Below, in pieces: positions 20,223-30,191 of a stretch of 64,000 bases of DNA. Numbering within the stretch: the first letter of the stretch is position 1; each line of letters begins with the position of its first letter. The position numbers were made by a program, and so were the translations under genes. The notes under the pieces are model-generated. The model did no database searches, was not told the DNA's origin, and saw only the letters and a program-made list of their open reading frames with translations. This stretch comes from Anaerococcus prevotii DSM 20548 (lineage in GTDB: Bacteria > Bacillota > Clostridia > Tissierellales > Peptoniphilaceae): NCBI RefSeq assembly GCF_000024105.1, contig NC_013171.1, positions 496,001-560,000 on the forward strand, read 5' to 3'.

Positions 20223-21812
20223 ATGAAAGAAAAAATTCAAAGATTTGGTGGAGCGATGTTCACACCTGTAATGCTTTTTGCAGTTTCAGCTCTACTAATT
20301 GGTTTTGGTACTTTGTTTACTACTGAAGTAATCATGGGACCAATGGCCAGTGAAGGAACAATCTGGTTTGGATTTTGGGACATGGTCTTATCAGGAGCTT
20401 GGGTAGTATTTAATCAATTGCCATTATTATTTGCAATCGCCCTACCGATAGGACTTGCCAAAAAGCAAAATGCCAGGGCCAGCATGGAAGCATTTGTAAT
20501 CTACATTGTCTTCCTAAATTATGTTTCAACAATTCTTAAACATTGGGGAGAAACATTCGGTGTAGACTTCTCACAAGAGGTTGGTGGAGCAAGCGGTCTT
20601 GCAATGATTGCAAATGTTAAAACCCTTGATATGGGAATGATGGGAGCTTTGTTAATATCTGGTATTGCAATTTATCTACACAATAGATTCTTCGATACTA
20701 GACTACCAGAGGCTTTGGGAGTTTTCAAAGGTTCATCCTTTGTATTAGGTATTGGATTTATAGTAATGATTCCAGTGGCTTTCCTAGCGGTTTTAATCTG
20801 GCCAAAGATTCAAGCAGGAATGAATGTATTTAGAGACTTGATCTTAGGATCTGGAACAGTTGGTGTTGGAATATTTGTTCTTTTGGAAAGACTTCTTATT
20901 CCATTTGGTCTTCACCACTTACTATATGCACCAATGTTCTATGACTCTTTGGTTGTTCCTGGTGGAATTTATGCTTACTGGGCACAAAATCTTCCACAAA
21001 TTGCAGCAGCCACAGGATCATTAAAGGAAATCGCACCTTACGCTCAACTTACAGCGACAGGTTGGTCTAAGATCTTTGGATGTGTCGGTGTAGGACTTGC
21101 TTTCTATAAGACAGCTCGTCCAGAAAACAAGAAGAAGATAGCTGGTCTTATGATTCCAGTTGTACTTACTGCTATCCTAAGTGGAGTTACAGAACCAATC
21201 GAGTTTACCTTCCTCTTTATAGCACCACAACTATTCGTAGTTCACGCAGTTCTTGCTTCAATCCTTGCTATGGTGATGAATATTGCTGGAGTTGTTGGAG
21301 TTTTCTCTGGTGGAGTTATCGAGATGGCATCCCTAAACTGGATACCACTTGCGGCAAATCACTGGAAGACTTATCTCATAATGCTTGTGATTGGACTTGT
21401 TGCAATAGTAGTATGGTATTTAGTGTTTACCTTCCTAATAACAAAGTTTGACTTTAAGACACCAGGTAGGGCTGTCACAGAAGATGCTAACAAGCTGTAT
21501 ACAAAGAAGGACTACAAGGCTAAGAAGAAGGAAGAAGGAACTGAAGGTAAAATAGTAAAATCTGCAGATAAGTTTGAAGTTATGGCTGATGAAATTCTAG
21601 AAGGTTTAGGTGGAGCCGAAAACATCAAAGACTTTACCAACTGTGTAACAAGACTTAGGGTAAATGTCAACGATCCTTCAAAGGTTGCAGATGATTCATA
21701 CTTTAGGGAAATTGGAACTTATGGTACTGCCAAGAGTGGAAATTCTGTTCACGTTATAGTAGGAATGGATATCCAATATGTAGCAGATGCCTTTGGCGAA
21801 TTATTAGATTAG
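20223..21812 (+). CDS. PTS alpha-glucoside (maltose-type) transporter, EIICB
   Basis: 529-residue membrane permease of the glucose superfamily. It is arranged EIIC (residues 1-420, about ten membrane helices, with the GVTEPIEFTFLF signature near 320) then a linker and EIIB (near 450-529, with the phosphorylated cysteine in NCVTRLRVNV). It imports and phosphorylates a disaccharide such as maltose or another alpha-glucoside (MalP/GlvC class). There is no EIIA domain, so it depends on a glucose-type EIIA encoded elsewhere. AGGAGG precedes the ATG. The next gene is a GH4 phospho-alpha-glucosidase, which supports the substrate call. Confidence 0.92.
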   Translation: MKEKIQRFGGAMFTPVMLFAVSALLIGFGTLFTTEVIMGPMASEGTIWFGFWDMVLSGAWVVFNQLPLLFAIALPIGLAKKQNARASMEAFVIYIVFLNYVSTILKHWGETFGVDFSQEVGGASGLAMIANVKTLDMGMMGALLISGIAIYLHNRFFDTRLPEALGVFKGSSFVLGIGFIVMIPVAFLAVLIWPKIQAGMNVFRDLILGSGTVGVGIFVLLERLLIPFGLHHLLYAPMFYDSLVVPGGIYAYWAQNLPQIAAATGSLKEIAPYAQLTATGWSKIFGCVGVGLAFYKTARPENKKKIAGLMIPVVLTAILSGVTEPIEFTFLFIAPQLFVVHAVLASILAMVMNIAGVVGVFSGGVIEMASLNWIPLAANHWKTYLIMLVIGLVAIVVWYLVFTFLITKFDFKTPGRAVTEDANKLYTKKDYKAKKKEEGTEGKIVKSADKFEVMADEILEGLGGAENIKDFTNCVTRLRVNVNDPSKVADDSYFREIGTYGTAKSGNSVHVIVGMDIQYVADAFGELLD

Positions 21813-21846
21813 AAAAGTTAATTAGTTAAGAAAGAAATTAATATAA

Positions 21847-23187
<1,341 letters not shown>

Positions 23188-23229
23188 TTAAGGGAAAGTT
23201 AGTAATAGAAAAACCTAGTAATATAAGAA

Positions 23230-23272
23230 AAATCTCTACTTAGCGTATAATAAGCTTAGTAGAGATTTTTTT
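23230..23272 (+). terminator. Terminator or attenuator between the GH4 gene and the RpiR genes
   Basis: AAATCTCTACT (23230-23240) pairs with AGTAGAGATTT (23258-23268), extended inward with one mismatch, then a T run. Only two bases separate the T run from the next Shine-Dalgarno at 23275, so the regulators are probably reached by read-through. Confidence 0.8.
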
Positions 23273-23285
23273 GTGAGGTGATATT

Positions 23286-23978
23286 ATCAGTTTAGAAAAA
23301 CTTATAAGGGAAAATGAAAACCAATTTACCCAAACAGACTATGTGATTGCTAATGAGATATTAAAAAACGGCCTTAATTACAATCTTACAATCAATGAAT
23401 TTGCAAGTATCTGCTATACATCGAGGACCTCTGTCCTAAGATTTGCCAAAAAGCTAGGATTTAATGGTTATAATGACCTTAAATACTACATACTAAATGA
23501 CAAAGTCGATATTGTAACAAGCTCTGCTACAAGTTTCGATGCGAAAAAGGAGTTGATCTATAAGAAACTAGGAAAAGTAAAAAGAGCCTTTATCTACGGC
23601 AATGGGGCCTATGAAGATATAATTAAAGATTCGGTCAAAAGACTGCTTTTTGATGTAGGGATCCTATCAGAAACCTATGCAGGAGCTAAGGAGATAGTGG
23701 CCTTCGATAGAGAAATGCTTGAAGATTGCTTAGTAGTGATTGTGGATTTCTCCAAGGATGTAAGAAGCGAAGAATTAATGTTTCAGATTGCCTCAATCCC
23801 TTGCATAAAATTAATAGTAGGAAGCGAGTATAAGTCTATGACAAAAAGTGACTATAATATCTTTCTAGCTGAAGAAGAAAGAGAAGTTAGGCTAATAAGC
23901 CCCTATATAATAGAACTAGAGAAGTTTTTTACAGAATTTCTAGAAAGGCAAAGTAATGATATTGATGAACTTAGTTAG
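23286..23978 (+). CDS. RpiR-family (MurR/RpiR) transcriptional regulator, apparent AUC/AUU start
   Basis: About 230 residues. The N-terminal helix-turn-helix domain (FASICYTSRTSVLRFAKKLGFNGYNDLKY, near 40-68) is clear RpiR type; the rest is a short SIS-like sugar-phosphate fold (AFIYGNGAYEDI...). No ATG, GTG or TTG exists in frame until a GTG at 23343, which would delete the first helix and has no ribosome site. An eight-base Shine-Dalgarno GAGGTGAT sits at 23275-23282, followed in frame by ATT (23283) and ATC (23286); the ATC has the better spacing. Homologous N-terminal sequence (SLEKLIRENENQFTQTDYVIA) reads through these codons. It overlaps the second regulator by 23 bp. It is likely to control the maltose-type cassette. 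Confidence 0.8.
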   Translation: MSLEKLIRENENQFTQTDYVIANEILKNGLNYNLTINEFASICYTSRTSVLRFAKKLGFNGYNDLKYYILNDKVDIVTSSATSFDAKKELIYKKLGKVKRAFIYGNGAYEDIIKDSVKRLLFDVGILSETYAGAKEIVAFDREMLEDCLVVIVDFSKDVRSEELMFQIASIPCIKLIVGSEYKSMTKSDYNIFLAEEEREVRLISPYIIELEKFFTEFLERQSNDIDELS

Positions 23979-24705
23979 GGAAAATTATTCTAAGCTCAAT
24001 AATAACGACCTTAGAATATATTCCTACATAATCCAGAATAAGAGTGAGGCTAACGAATTAAATATCAATCAAATGGCAGATGAGTTAGGTCTTAGCACAA
24101 GTTCCATAATGACTTTCACCAAAAAGCTCGGCCTCGACGGTTATAGCGAACTTAAATATCTTATCAAATGGAGCGAAGAAGATAAGAATTCTTCCTTTGA
24201 TGATAATGAAATAGAATACACTAAAAATGACATCAACCTAACAATGACCATGATGAGTTCCCTAAATCTCGATGGCTTATTTAGGAAAATAAACGAAGCT
24301 AGAGACATATTTGTCATTGGAAATGGCTATACTCAACTAAATGTGGCAGAAGAGCTTAAGAGAAATTTCCTAAACGTTGGCAAAATTCTTGATATTCTAG
24401 ACCAGGACTCCGACTATGAGAGATATAAAGGTCTCATAAAAGAAGGAGATGTCCTCTTTGTCATATCCTTTAGTGGAGAGAATGAGAAGTTGATTGATTT
24501 TATAAAATCTCTTAAAGAAGATGTAACGATAGCATCTATTACCAAATTATCCAACAACACCATATCTTACCTATCTGACTACAATATATCATTTGTAACT
24601 CACGAAGTCTACGACTTTAATCAGAGGATGACAATAACGCCAATATCACAATATTATATCGTGATTGATTTTATAATTCTAAAATACTTATCCTTTATAT
24701 CTTAA
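23956..24705 (+). CDS. RpiR-family transcriptional regulator
   Basis: 249-residue regulator with an N-terminal HTH_6 domain (LNINQMADELGLSTSSIMTFTKKLGLDGYSELKY, near 35-68) and a C-terminal SIS domain (FVIGNGYTQLNVAEELKRNFLNVGK near 115; VLFVISFSGENEKLIDFIK near 172) that would sense a sugar phosphate. The SFSGE motif is the phosphate-binding turn of SIS domains. Its start lies within the last codons of the first RpiR gene, so the two are translationally coupled. AAAGG lies 7 nt before the ATG at 23956; the ATG at 23965 is an alternative. The full SIS domain contrasts with the shorter one upstream, so this one is more likely to be the sensor. Confidence 0.88.
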   Translation: MILMNLVRENYSKLNNNDLRIYSYIIQNKSEANELNINQMADELGLSTSSIMTFTKKLGLDGYSELKYLIKWSEEDKNSSFDDNEIEYTKNDINLTMTMMSSLNLDGLFRKINEARDIFVIGNGYTQLNVAEELKRNFLNVGKILDILDQDSDYERYKGLIKEGDVLFVISFSGENEKLIDFIKSLKEDVTIASITKLSNNTISYLSDYNISFVTHEVYDFNQRMTITPISQYYIVIDFIILKYLSFIS

Positions 24706-24710
24706 ATAAG

Positions 24711-24760
24711 AGAGAAAGCCTGCAAATAGTTTACATATGTATTTAAGCTAGGCTTTCTCT
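24711..24760 (+). terminator. Stem-loop after the RpiR genes
   Basis: AGAGAAAGCCT (24711-24721) pairs perfectly with AGGCTTTCTCT (24750-24760). No strong T run follows, so it is a probable rather than a certain terminator. Confidence 0.55.
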
Positions 24761-24941
24761 TAATGTGTTTGTATTTCATTATGAAAATTTGATTTTCACA
24801 CACTAAAAGTAAAATCACCTATAAATTATCAATCTTATATAAGAAAAATAAAGTCGCTTGCCGATAGATTCATAAAAAATTAAATAATCTATTTAATAGA
24901 TAAAATATTGAAGGAAAAGTCTAGAAATATAAGGATTTTAC

Positions 24942-24970
24942 TTGACAAAAAAGTAATAGACGTGTAGAAT
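24942..24970 (+). promoter_or_regulatory. Promoter of the str operon
   Basis: TTGACA (24942-24947), 17 bp, TAGAAT (24965-24970), 60 bp before rpsL. The 324-bp gap 24706-25029 otherwise holds only the stem-loop above and AT-rich sequence without a gene. Confidence 0.85.
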
Positions 24971-25029
24971 ATTGAAGAATTGGCATAGATTGCCAATTAT
25001 TTAAATTATAAAAGAAAAGGAGGTGCATT

Positions 25030-25437
25030 ATGCCTACAATTAATCAACTTGTTAGAAAAGGTAGAAAGAGCGAAAAATCTAAATCAGATACACCAGCTCT
25101 AGGTTACAACTACAACACACTAAAAAGTAGAATTACACCAAACCAATCACCACAAAAACGTGGAGTTTGTACATCTGTAAGAACTGTAACACCTAAAAAG
25201 CCAAACTCAGCGCTAAGAAAGATCGCCAGAGTTAGACTTACAAACGGGGCTGAAGTACTATCTTACATTCCAGGAATTGGACACAATCTTCAAGAACACA
25301 GTGTTGTATTGATCAGAGGTGGAAGAGTAAAAGACCTTCCAGGTGTTAGATACCACATCATTAGAGGTACTCTAGATACAGCAGGAGTAGACGGAAGAAA
25401 ACAAGGAAGATCTAAATACGGAGCTAAAAAAGCTTAA
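25030..25437 (+). CDS. rpsL: 30S ribosomal protein S12
   Basis: 135 residues. The decoding-site loops [11 protein letters not shown] and [13 protein letters not shown] are intact, with lysines at both positions where streptomycin-resistance mutations arise, so the gene is wild-type in this respect. A short lineage-type insertion (near residues 22-38, [14 protein letters not shown]) replaces the shorter segment of E. coli S12. AAGGAGG precedes the ATG. It is the first gene of rpsL-rpsG-fusA-tuf. A hairpin in the unusually long gap to rpsG may be an S7 control site. Confidence 0.98.
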   Translation: MPTINQLVRKGRKSEKSKSDTPALGYNYNTLKSRITPNQSPQKRGVCTSVRTVTPKKPNSALRKIARVRLTNGAEVLSYIPGIGHNLQEHSVVLIRGGRVKDLPGVRYHIIRGTLDTAGVDGRKQGRSKYGAKKA

Positions 25438-25452
25438 TATTTAGCAAAATAA

Positions 25453-25492
25453 GTGCATAATGTACCTATTTATATACAAGGTATATGTGCAC
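25453..25492 (+). promoter_or_regulatory. Hairpin in the rpsL-rpsG intercistronic region
   Basis: GTGCA (25453-25457) pairs with TGCAC (25488-25492), and TACCT (25463-25467) pairs with AGGTA (25479-25483), separated by an internal loop. It lies in a 120-nt intercistronic gap, the position where S7 binds its mRNA in E. coli. Confidence 0.45.
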
Positions 25493-25557
25493 ACTGACGG
25501 CAAGAATTTGTCGAGTACTCAAGATATTACACATAATTGGTAAAGGAGGGAAGAAAA

Positions 25558-26028
25558 GTGTCAAGAAAAGGACATATACCAAAAAGAGAGGTAATGCCTG
25601 ATGCTAAGTACAACGATAGAGTTGTTACTAAGCTAATCAATAACGTAATGTTAGATGGTAAGAAAGGCCTTGCTACAAAAATAGTTTATGATGCTTTCGA
25701 CATCATTGCAGAAGAAACTGGCAACGATGCACTAGAAGTATTCTATCAAGCTATGGAAAATATAATGCCAACACTAGAAGTAAAAGCCAGAAGAATTGGT
25801 GGTGCCAACTACCAAGTACCAATGGAAGTTAGACCAGAAAGAAGACAAACACTAGCTCTTAGATGGCTCGTAAACTTCTCAAGAGCTCGTGGTGAAAAAA
25901 CTATGGTGGAAAGACTATCTAAGGAAATCCTAGATGCTTCAAACAACGCTGGTGCAGCAGTAAGAAGAAAAGAAGAAATGCACAGAGCAGCTGAAGCAAA
26001 CAAAGCTTTCGCACACTATAGATACTAG
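25558..26028 (+). CDS. rpsG: 30S ribosomal protein S7
   Basis: 156 residues from a GTG start at 25558 ([18 protein letters not shown]), which aligns with the universal N-terminus [18 protein letters not shown] at 25542-25549 is spaced 8 nt from this GTG; a longer in-frame TTG start would place the ribosome site inside the gene. The RNA-binding segments [23 protein letters not shown] and a C-terminal [15 protein letters not shown] are typical. S7 nucleates assembly of the 30S head and is often the translational repressor of its operon. Confidence 0.98.
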   Translation: MSRKGHIPKREVMPDAKYNDRVVTKLINNVMLDGKKGLATKIVYDAFDIIAEETGNDALEVFYQAMENIMPTLEVKARRIGGANYQVPMEVRPERRQTLALRWLVNFSRARGEKTMVERLSKEILDASNNAGAAVRRKEEMHRAAEANKAFAHYRY

Positions 26029-26042
26029 AAATAGGGGGACAA

Positions 26043-28115
26043 ATGAAAAGAGACGTCTCATTAAAGGACACCAGAAACATAGGTATCATGGCCCACATAG
26101 ACGCTGGTAAGACAACTGTAACAGAAAGAATGTTATACTATACCGGTAAGATCTATAAAATTGGTGATACACATGATGGTACTGCAGTAATGGACTCCAT
26201 GGAACAAGAAAAGGAACGTGGAATCACAATCGGATCTGCAGCTACAACATGTTATTGGAATGATCACAGAATCAACATCATAGATACCCCAGGCCACGTG
26301 GACTTTACTGTAGAAGTAGAAAGATCACTAAGGGTACTAGATGGTGCTGTTGCACTATTCGACGCTAAAAGCGGTGTAGAACCACAATCAGAAACAGTTT
26401 GGAGACAAGCTGATAAGTATGACATCCCAAGATTTTGTTTTATTAACAAAATGGATGCTACAGGTGCTGACTTCTTCATGGCTGTTGATACAATCAAAGA
26501 TAAACTTAAAGCAAACGCAGTTCCAATAGAAATTCCAATAGGTGCAGAACAACAATTCGAAGGAGTAGTTGATCTTGTAACAATGGAATCTGTAACATAC
26601 AACACTGAAGACTTAGGTGCTCACCCAATTAAAGGTGAAATCCCAGCTGAACTTGTTGAACAAGCAGAAGAATACAGAGCTAACCTTCTTGAAGAACTTT
26701 CAGAAATTGATGATAACATCATGATGAAATACCTTGAAGGAGAAGAAGTTAGTGAAGATGAGATCAATGCTGCAATAAGAAAAGGAACAATTGATAAGAA
26801 GATATTCCCATGTCTATGCGGATCAGCTTACAAAAACAAGGGTGTACAAGCACTTCTTGATGCAATTGTAGCTTACATGCCAAGTCCAGAGGATGTTCCA
26901 GCAATTGATGGTACAGATCCTAAAGATGATTCAATCGTTCTAGAAAGAAAACCTGGAGATAACGAACCACTAGCTGCACTTGCATTTAAGGTTGTAACAG
27001 ACCCATATGTAGGTAAGCTAATTTATGTAAGAATCTACTCAGGTACAATTAAATCAGGTTCTTACATCTACAATGCTACAAAAGGCAAGAAAGAAAGAGT
27101 TGGACGTATTATGCAAATGCACTCCAACAAGCAAGAAGAAATCGAAGAAGGATTTTCTGGAGATATCGTAGCCCTACTAGGACTAAAAGATACAACAACA
27201 GGAGATTCCCTATGTGACCAAGATAACCCAATTATCCTTGAAAACATGGAATTCCCAGACCCAGTAATCTCAGTTGCTATCGAGCCAAAAACTAGAGCAA
27301 GTCAAGATAAGATGATCGTAGGACTTCAAAAACTTGCAGAAGAAGATCCAACCTTCCAAACTAGATCAGATGAAGAAACAGGTCAAACAATCATCTCTGG
27401 AATGGGTGAGTTACACCTTGAAGTAATCGTAGACAGACTCTTAAGAGAATTCAAGGTAGAAGCTAACATCGGTAACCCACAAGTAGCATACAGAGAATCT
27501 ATCACTAAAGAAGCTGAAGCACAAGGTAAGTTCGTTAGACAATCCGGTGGTTCAGGACAATACGGTGATGTTATTCTTCAAGTTATGCCAGGTGAAGAAG
27601 GTGCTGGAATTACATTCGAATCCAAGATTGTCGGTGGTGCAGTACCAAAAGAATACATCAAACCAGTTGAGGCAGGTGTAAGAGAAGCTGCAGCAAGCGG
27701 AATCCTTGGTGGCTACCCAATGGTAGACATCCATGTAATCCTAGTAGATGGTTCTTACCACGAAGTCGACTCATCAGAAGTTGCCTTCCACGTTGCAGGA
27801 AGCATGGGCTTCAAGAACGCTGTTGAAAAAGCAGGTCCAGTTCTACTAGAACCACTTGAAAAGGTAGAAATTACAACACCAGATGAATATCTTGGAGATG
27901 TAATGGGAGATGTTTCATCAAGAAGAGGTAAGATTGATGGAATGAACCCTAAAGATGGAATTCACGTACTTGATGCATTTATTCCACTATCAGAAATGTT
28001 TGGATATGCAACAGACCTAAGAAGTAAAACTCAAGGTAGAGCGACATATTCAATGCAATTCGACCACTATGCACAAGTTCCAGAATCAGTTAAAGAACAA
28101 GTATTAGATAAATAA
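26043..28115 (+). CDS. fusA: Elongation factor G
   Basis: 690-residue translocation GTPase. G motifs are complete: AHIDAGKTT (near 18), the effector threonine in [10 protein letters not shown] (near 61), DTPGHVDF (near 82), NKMD (near 136) and GSAYKN (near 260). Domains II to V follow in the normal order, with the domain IV tip segment [24 protein letters not shown]. Length is standard. It is separated by 14 bp from rpsG and 18 bp from tuf, all one operon. It lacks features of a tetracycline or fusidic acid protection protein, so this is the housekeeping factor. Confidence 0.98.
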   Translation: MKRDVSLKDTRNIGIMAHIDAGKTTVTERMLYYTGKIYKIGDTHDGTAVMDSMEQEKERGITIGSAATTCYWNDHRINIIDTPGHVDFTVEVERSLRVLDGAVALFDAKSGVEPQSETVWRQADKYDIPRFCFINKMDATGADFFMAVDTIKDKLKANAVPIEIPIGAEQQFEGVVDLVTMESVTYNTEDLGAHPIKGEIPAELVEQAEEYRANLLEELSEIDDNIMMKYLEGEEVSEDEINAAIRKGTIDKKIFPCLCGSAYKNKGVQALLDAIVAYMPSPEDVPAIDGTDPKDDSIVLERKPGDNEPLAALAFKVVTDPYVGKLIYVRIYSGTIKSGSYIYNATKGKKERVGRIMQMHSNKQEEIEEGFSGDIVALLGLKDTTTGDSLCDQDNPIILENMEFPDPVISVAIEPKTRASQDKMIVGLQKLAEEDPTFQTRSDEETGQTIISGMGELHLEVIVDRLLREFKVEANIGNPQVAYRESITKEAEAQGKFVRQSGGSGQYGDVILQVMPGEEGAGITFESKIVGGAVPKEYIKPVEAGVREAAASGILGGYPMVDIHVILVDGSYHEVDSSEVAFHVAGSMGFKNAVEKAGPVLLEPLEKVEITTPDEYLGDVMGDVSSRRGKIDGMNPKDGIHVLDAFIPLSEMFGYATDLRSKTQGRATYSMQFDHYAQVPESVKEQVLDK

Positions 28116-28133
28116 TTAATATAGGAGAATATA

Positions 28134-29330
28134 ATGAGCAAACAAACATTTGAAAGAAGCAAACCACATATTAATATTGGTACAATCGGCCACGTAGACC
28201 ACGGTAAAACAACAACAACAGCAGCAATCACTCAAGCCCTAAACAAAAAATACGGTACAGGTGAATACGTAGACTACGAACACATCGATAAGGCTCCAGA
28301 AGAAAGAGAACGTGGAATCACAATCAACACATCTGTAGTAGAATACGAAACAGAAAACAGACACTATGCCCACATCGACGCTCCAGGCCACGCTGACTAC
28401 GTTAAAAACATGATCACAGGTGCAGCACAAATGGATGGTGCTATCATCGTAGTATCTGCAGCAGACGGTCCAATGCCACAAACAAGAGAACACATCCTAC
28501 TAGCAAGACAAGTAGGCGTTCCAAAAATCGCAGTATTCCTAAACAAAGAAGACCAAGTAGACGATCCAGAACTAATCGAATTAGTAGAAATGGAAATCAG
28601 AGACCTACTTTCAGAATACGACTTCGATGGAGACAACGCTCCAGTAGTAGTAGGATCTGCTCTTAAATCACTAGAAGAAGGCGGAGAAGGCCCATGGTCA
28701 GACAAAATCCTTGACCTAATGGCACAAGTAGACGAATACTTCGACATCCCAGAAAGAGACAACGACCAACCATTCCTAATGCCAGTAGAAGACGTAATGA
28801 CAATCTCAGGACGTGGAACAGTAGCAACAGGAAGAGTTGAAAGAGGAACACTAAAAGTTGGTGATACAGTAGAAATCGTAGGACTAACAGAAGATACAAA
28901 AGAAACAGTAGTAACTGGAGTAGAAATGTTCCACAAATCACTAGACCAAGCAGAATCTGGAGATAACGTAGGACTACTACTAAGAGGAGTAACAAGAGAT
29001 CAAATCTCAAGAGGACAAGTACTAGCAAAACCAGGTTCAGTAAACCCACACACAGAATTCGAAGGTCAAGTATACGTACTAACAAAAGAAGAAGGTGGAC
29101 GTCACACACCATTCTTCAGTGGATATAGACCACAATTCTTCTTTAGAACAACAGACGTAACAGGAGACATCGAACTAGAAGAAGGCGTAGAAATGGTAAT
29201 GCCAGGAGACAACGCAACATTCAAAATCACACTCCAAAAACCAATCGCTCTAGAAGAAGGACTAAGATTCGCTGTACGTGAAGGTGGAAGAACAGTAGCA
29301 TCTGGAGTTGTTACAAAGGTAATTAAGTAG
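28134..29330 (+). CDS. tuf: Elongation factor Tu
   Basis: 398-residue GTPase that delivers aminoacyl-tRNA to the ribosome. G motifs: [11 protein letters not shown] (near 19), RGITINTS (near 59), DAPGHADY (near 81), NKED (near 136) and GSALKS (near 174). Two normally conserved cysteines are replaced (the DCPGH form reads DAPGH, and NKCD reads NKED), and the whole protein contains no cysteine. Codon use is strongly biased, as in highly expressed genes, and generates long meaningless reading frames on the other strand. The 3' untranslated region holds three structured repeats before the terminator at about 29.7 kb. Confidence 0.98.
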   Translation: MSKQTFERSKPHINIGTIGHVDHGKTTTTAAITQALNKKYGTGEYVDYEHIDKAPEERERGITINTSVVEYETENRHYAHIDAPGHADYVKNMITGAAQMDGAIIVVSAADGPMPQTREHILLARQVGVPKIAVFLNKEDQVDDPELIELVEMEIRDLLSEYDFDGDNAPVVVGSALKSLEEGGEGPWSDKILDLMAQVDEYFDIPERDNDQPFLMPVEDVMTISGRGTVATGRVERGTLKVGDTVEIVGLTEDTKETVVTGVEMFHKSLDQAESGDNVGLLLRGVTRDQISRGQVLAKPGSVNPHTEFEGQVYVLTKEEGGRHTPFFSGYRPQFFFRTTDVTGDIELEEGVEMVMPGDNATFKITLQKPIALEEGLRFAVREGGRTVASGVVTKVIK

Positions 29331-29337
29331 TCCCAAC

Positions 29338-29443
29338 ATGTTAGGGTGGAAAATGCGAAAGCATTTTTCATTTTCGAGATGAAGCGAAGCTGAGTCCGAA
29401 AAACTAAGCGAGAGGGTCACGAAGTGGCCTTCGAGAGGATATA
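29338..29443 (+). repeat. tuf 3' structured repeat, unit 1
   Basis: First of three tandem units (106 bp). It begins ATGTTAGGGTGG and ends GAGAGGATATA. Three hairpins are visible: AAAATGC/GCATTTT closed by GAAA; TTTTCG and GAT pairing with GTC and CGAAAA, capped by AGC-GAA-GCT between GA/GA mismatches; and GGTCAC-GAA-GTGGCC. Confidence 0.85.
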
Positions 29444-29550
29444 ATGTTAGGGTGGAAAATGCGAAAGCATTTTTCATTTTCGAGACGAAGCGTAGCTGAG
29501 TCCGAAAAACTAAGCGAAAAGGTCATGGAAATGACCTTTGAGAGGATATC
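29444..29550 (+). repeat. tuf 3' structured repeat, unit 2
   Basis: Second unit (107 bp), nearly identical to unit 1. In hairpin 2 the inner pair is GAC/GTC and the loop GTA. In hairpin 3 the stem reads GGTCAT/ATGACC, replacing a C-G pair of unit 1 with T-A, so pairing is kept. Confidence 0.85.
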
Positions 29551-29677
29551 ATGTTAGGGTGGAAAATGCTAAAGCATTTTTCATTTTCGAGACGAAGTCC
29601 TCAATGAGCCGGACGGGCTAATGCTGAGTCCGAAAAACTAAGATAAAAGGTCATGAAATGGCCTTTGAGAGGATACT
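29551..29677 (+). repeat. tuf 3' structured repeat, unit 3, with loop insertion
   Basis: Third unit (about 127 bp). The extra 20 or so bases fall only in the terminal loop of hairpin 2, where AGC-GNA-GCT becomes AG, a new GC-rich segment, then GCT; the flanking GAC/GTC and TTTTCG/CGAAAA stems are unchanged. Hairpin 3 is GGTCAT-GAA-ATGGCC. Confidence 0.85.
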
Positions 29678-29695
29678 CTCACTAATAAATTATAA

Positions 29696-29728
29696 AACAA
29701 AGGCAAGCTTTCGGGCTTGTCTTTTTTT
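29696..29728 (+). terminator. Terminator of the str operon
   Basis: AGGCAAGC and GCTTGTCT pair around a TTTCGG-type loop, followed by seven T. It lies about 370 nt after the tuf stop, so the repeats are within the transcript. Confidence 0.85.
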
Positions 29729-30153
29729 GTGCAGATTTTCCTTCTACTATTAAAATATATCTTGATTTGGCCCTAATTAAAAAGCTAAAGTAGTAATCGA
29801 TTCTTTATAATAAAATGGTCTACTAGAGATAAAAAGATTCTATATTAGTTAATTTAATTTATAAATTTAATAATAAGACTTTTAAAATACTATTTAAATG
29901 CTGAACTTTCTAGTTTCTTAGGAAAATTATAATATAAGCAAATTAATTACAAAAGCTAAGTTATGAATCTTTTAATTTCATGACTTATAGACAAATGGGA
30001 ACACGGAAAGACAAATATGGAAAAGTCTTACTTTATGTACTCATGAATTGCAGGATAATTAAAAAATTGTATAAACCATTTCTCATGACCTCAACTAAAC
30101 TATTATATTTAATAGATGGTTGTTTTTTTATCTAATAAAACTCCTTAATTCTA
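29729..30153. other. AT-rich intergenic stretch, no feature recognised
   Basis: About 425 bases between the tuf terminator and the zinc operon promoter. No open frame with a ribosome site, no tRNA and no strong inverted repeat was seen. Confidence 0.6.
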
Positions 30154-30182
30154 TTGCAAATGATTTGCACTAGGTGTATGAT
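30154..30182 (+). promoter_or_regulatory. Promoter of the zinc uptake operon
   Basis: TTGCAA (30154-30159), 17 bp, TATGAT (30177-30182), 38 bp before the znuA start. Confidence 0.7.
30155..30169. promoter_or_regulatory. Fur-family-like operator 1 of the zinc operon
   Basis: TGCAAAT-G-ATTTGCA is a perfect 7-1-7 inverted repeat, the geometry of Fur/Zur/PerR boxes, although its bases differ from the B. subtilis Zur box. It overlaps the -35 of the promoter. Confidence 0.7.
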
Positions 30183-30191
30183 AATTACTAT

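Noticed and set aside
28239-29112. Long open frames on the minus strand within tuf
   Set aside because: They are shadows of the strongly biased codon use of tuf; no ribosome sites and no family resemblance.
29444-29560. Small open frames starting ATGTTAGGGTGG behind AGAGG in units 2 and 3 (possible peptides or a type I toxin)
   Set aside because: Lengths differ between units (14, 37 and 18 codons), the period is not a multiple of three, unit 1 lacks the ribosome site, and the paired base changes point to RNA structure.
29338-29677. CTGAGTCCGAAAAAC in the tuf repeats resembles the hammerhead ribozyme core
   Set aside because: The hammerhead needs CUGANGA, a stem II and GAAA in a fixed layout. 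Here the CUGA is not followed by the NGA core and the bases are better explained by the long hairpin 2.
29338-29677. Tandem repeats read as a CRISPR array
   Set aside because: Units are adjacent with no unique spacers, over 100 bp long, and no cas genes are near.
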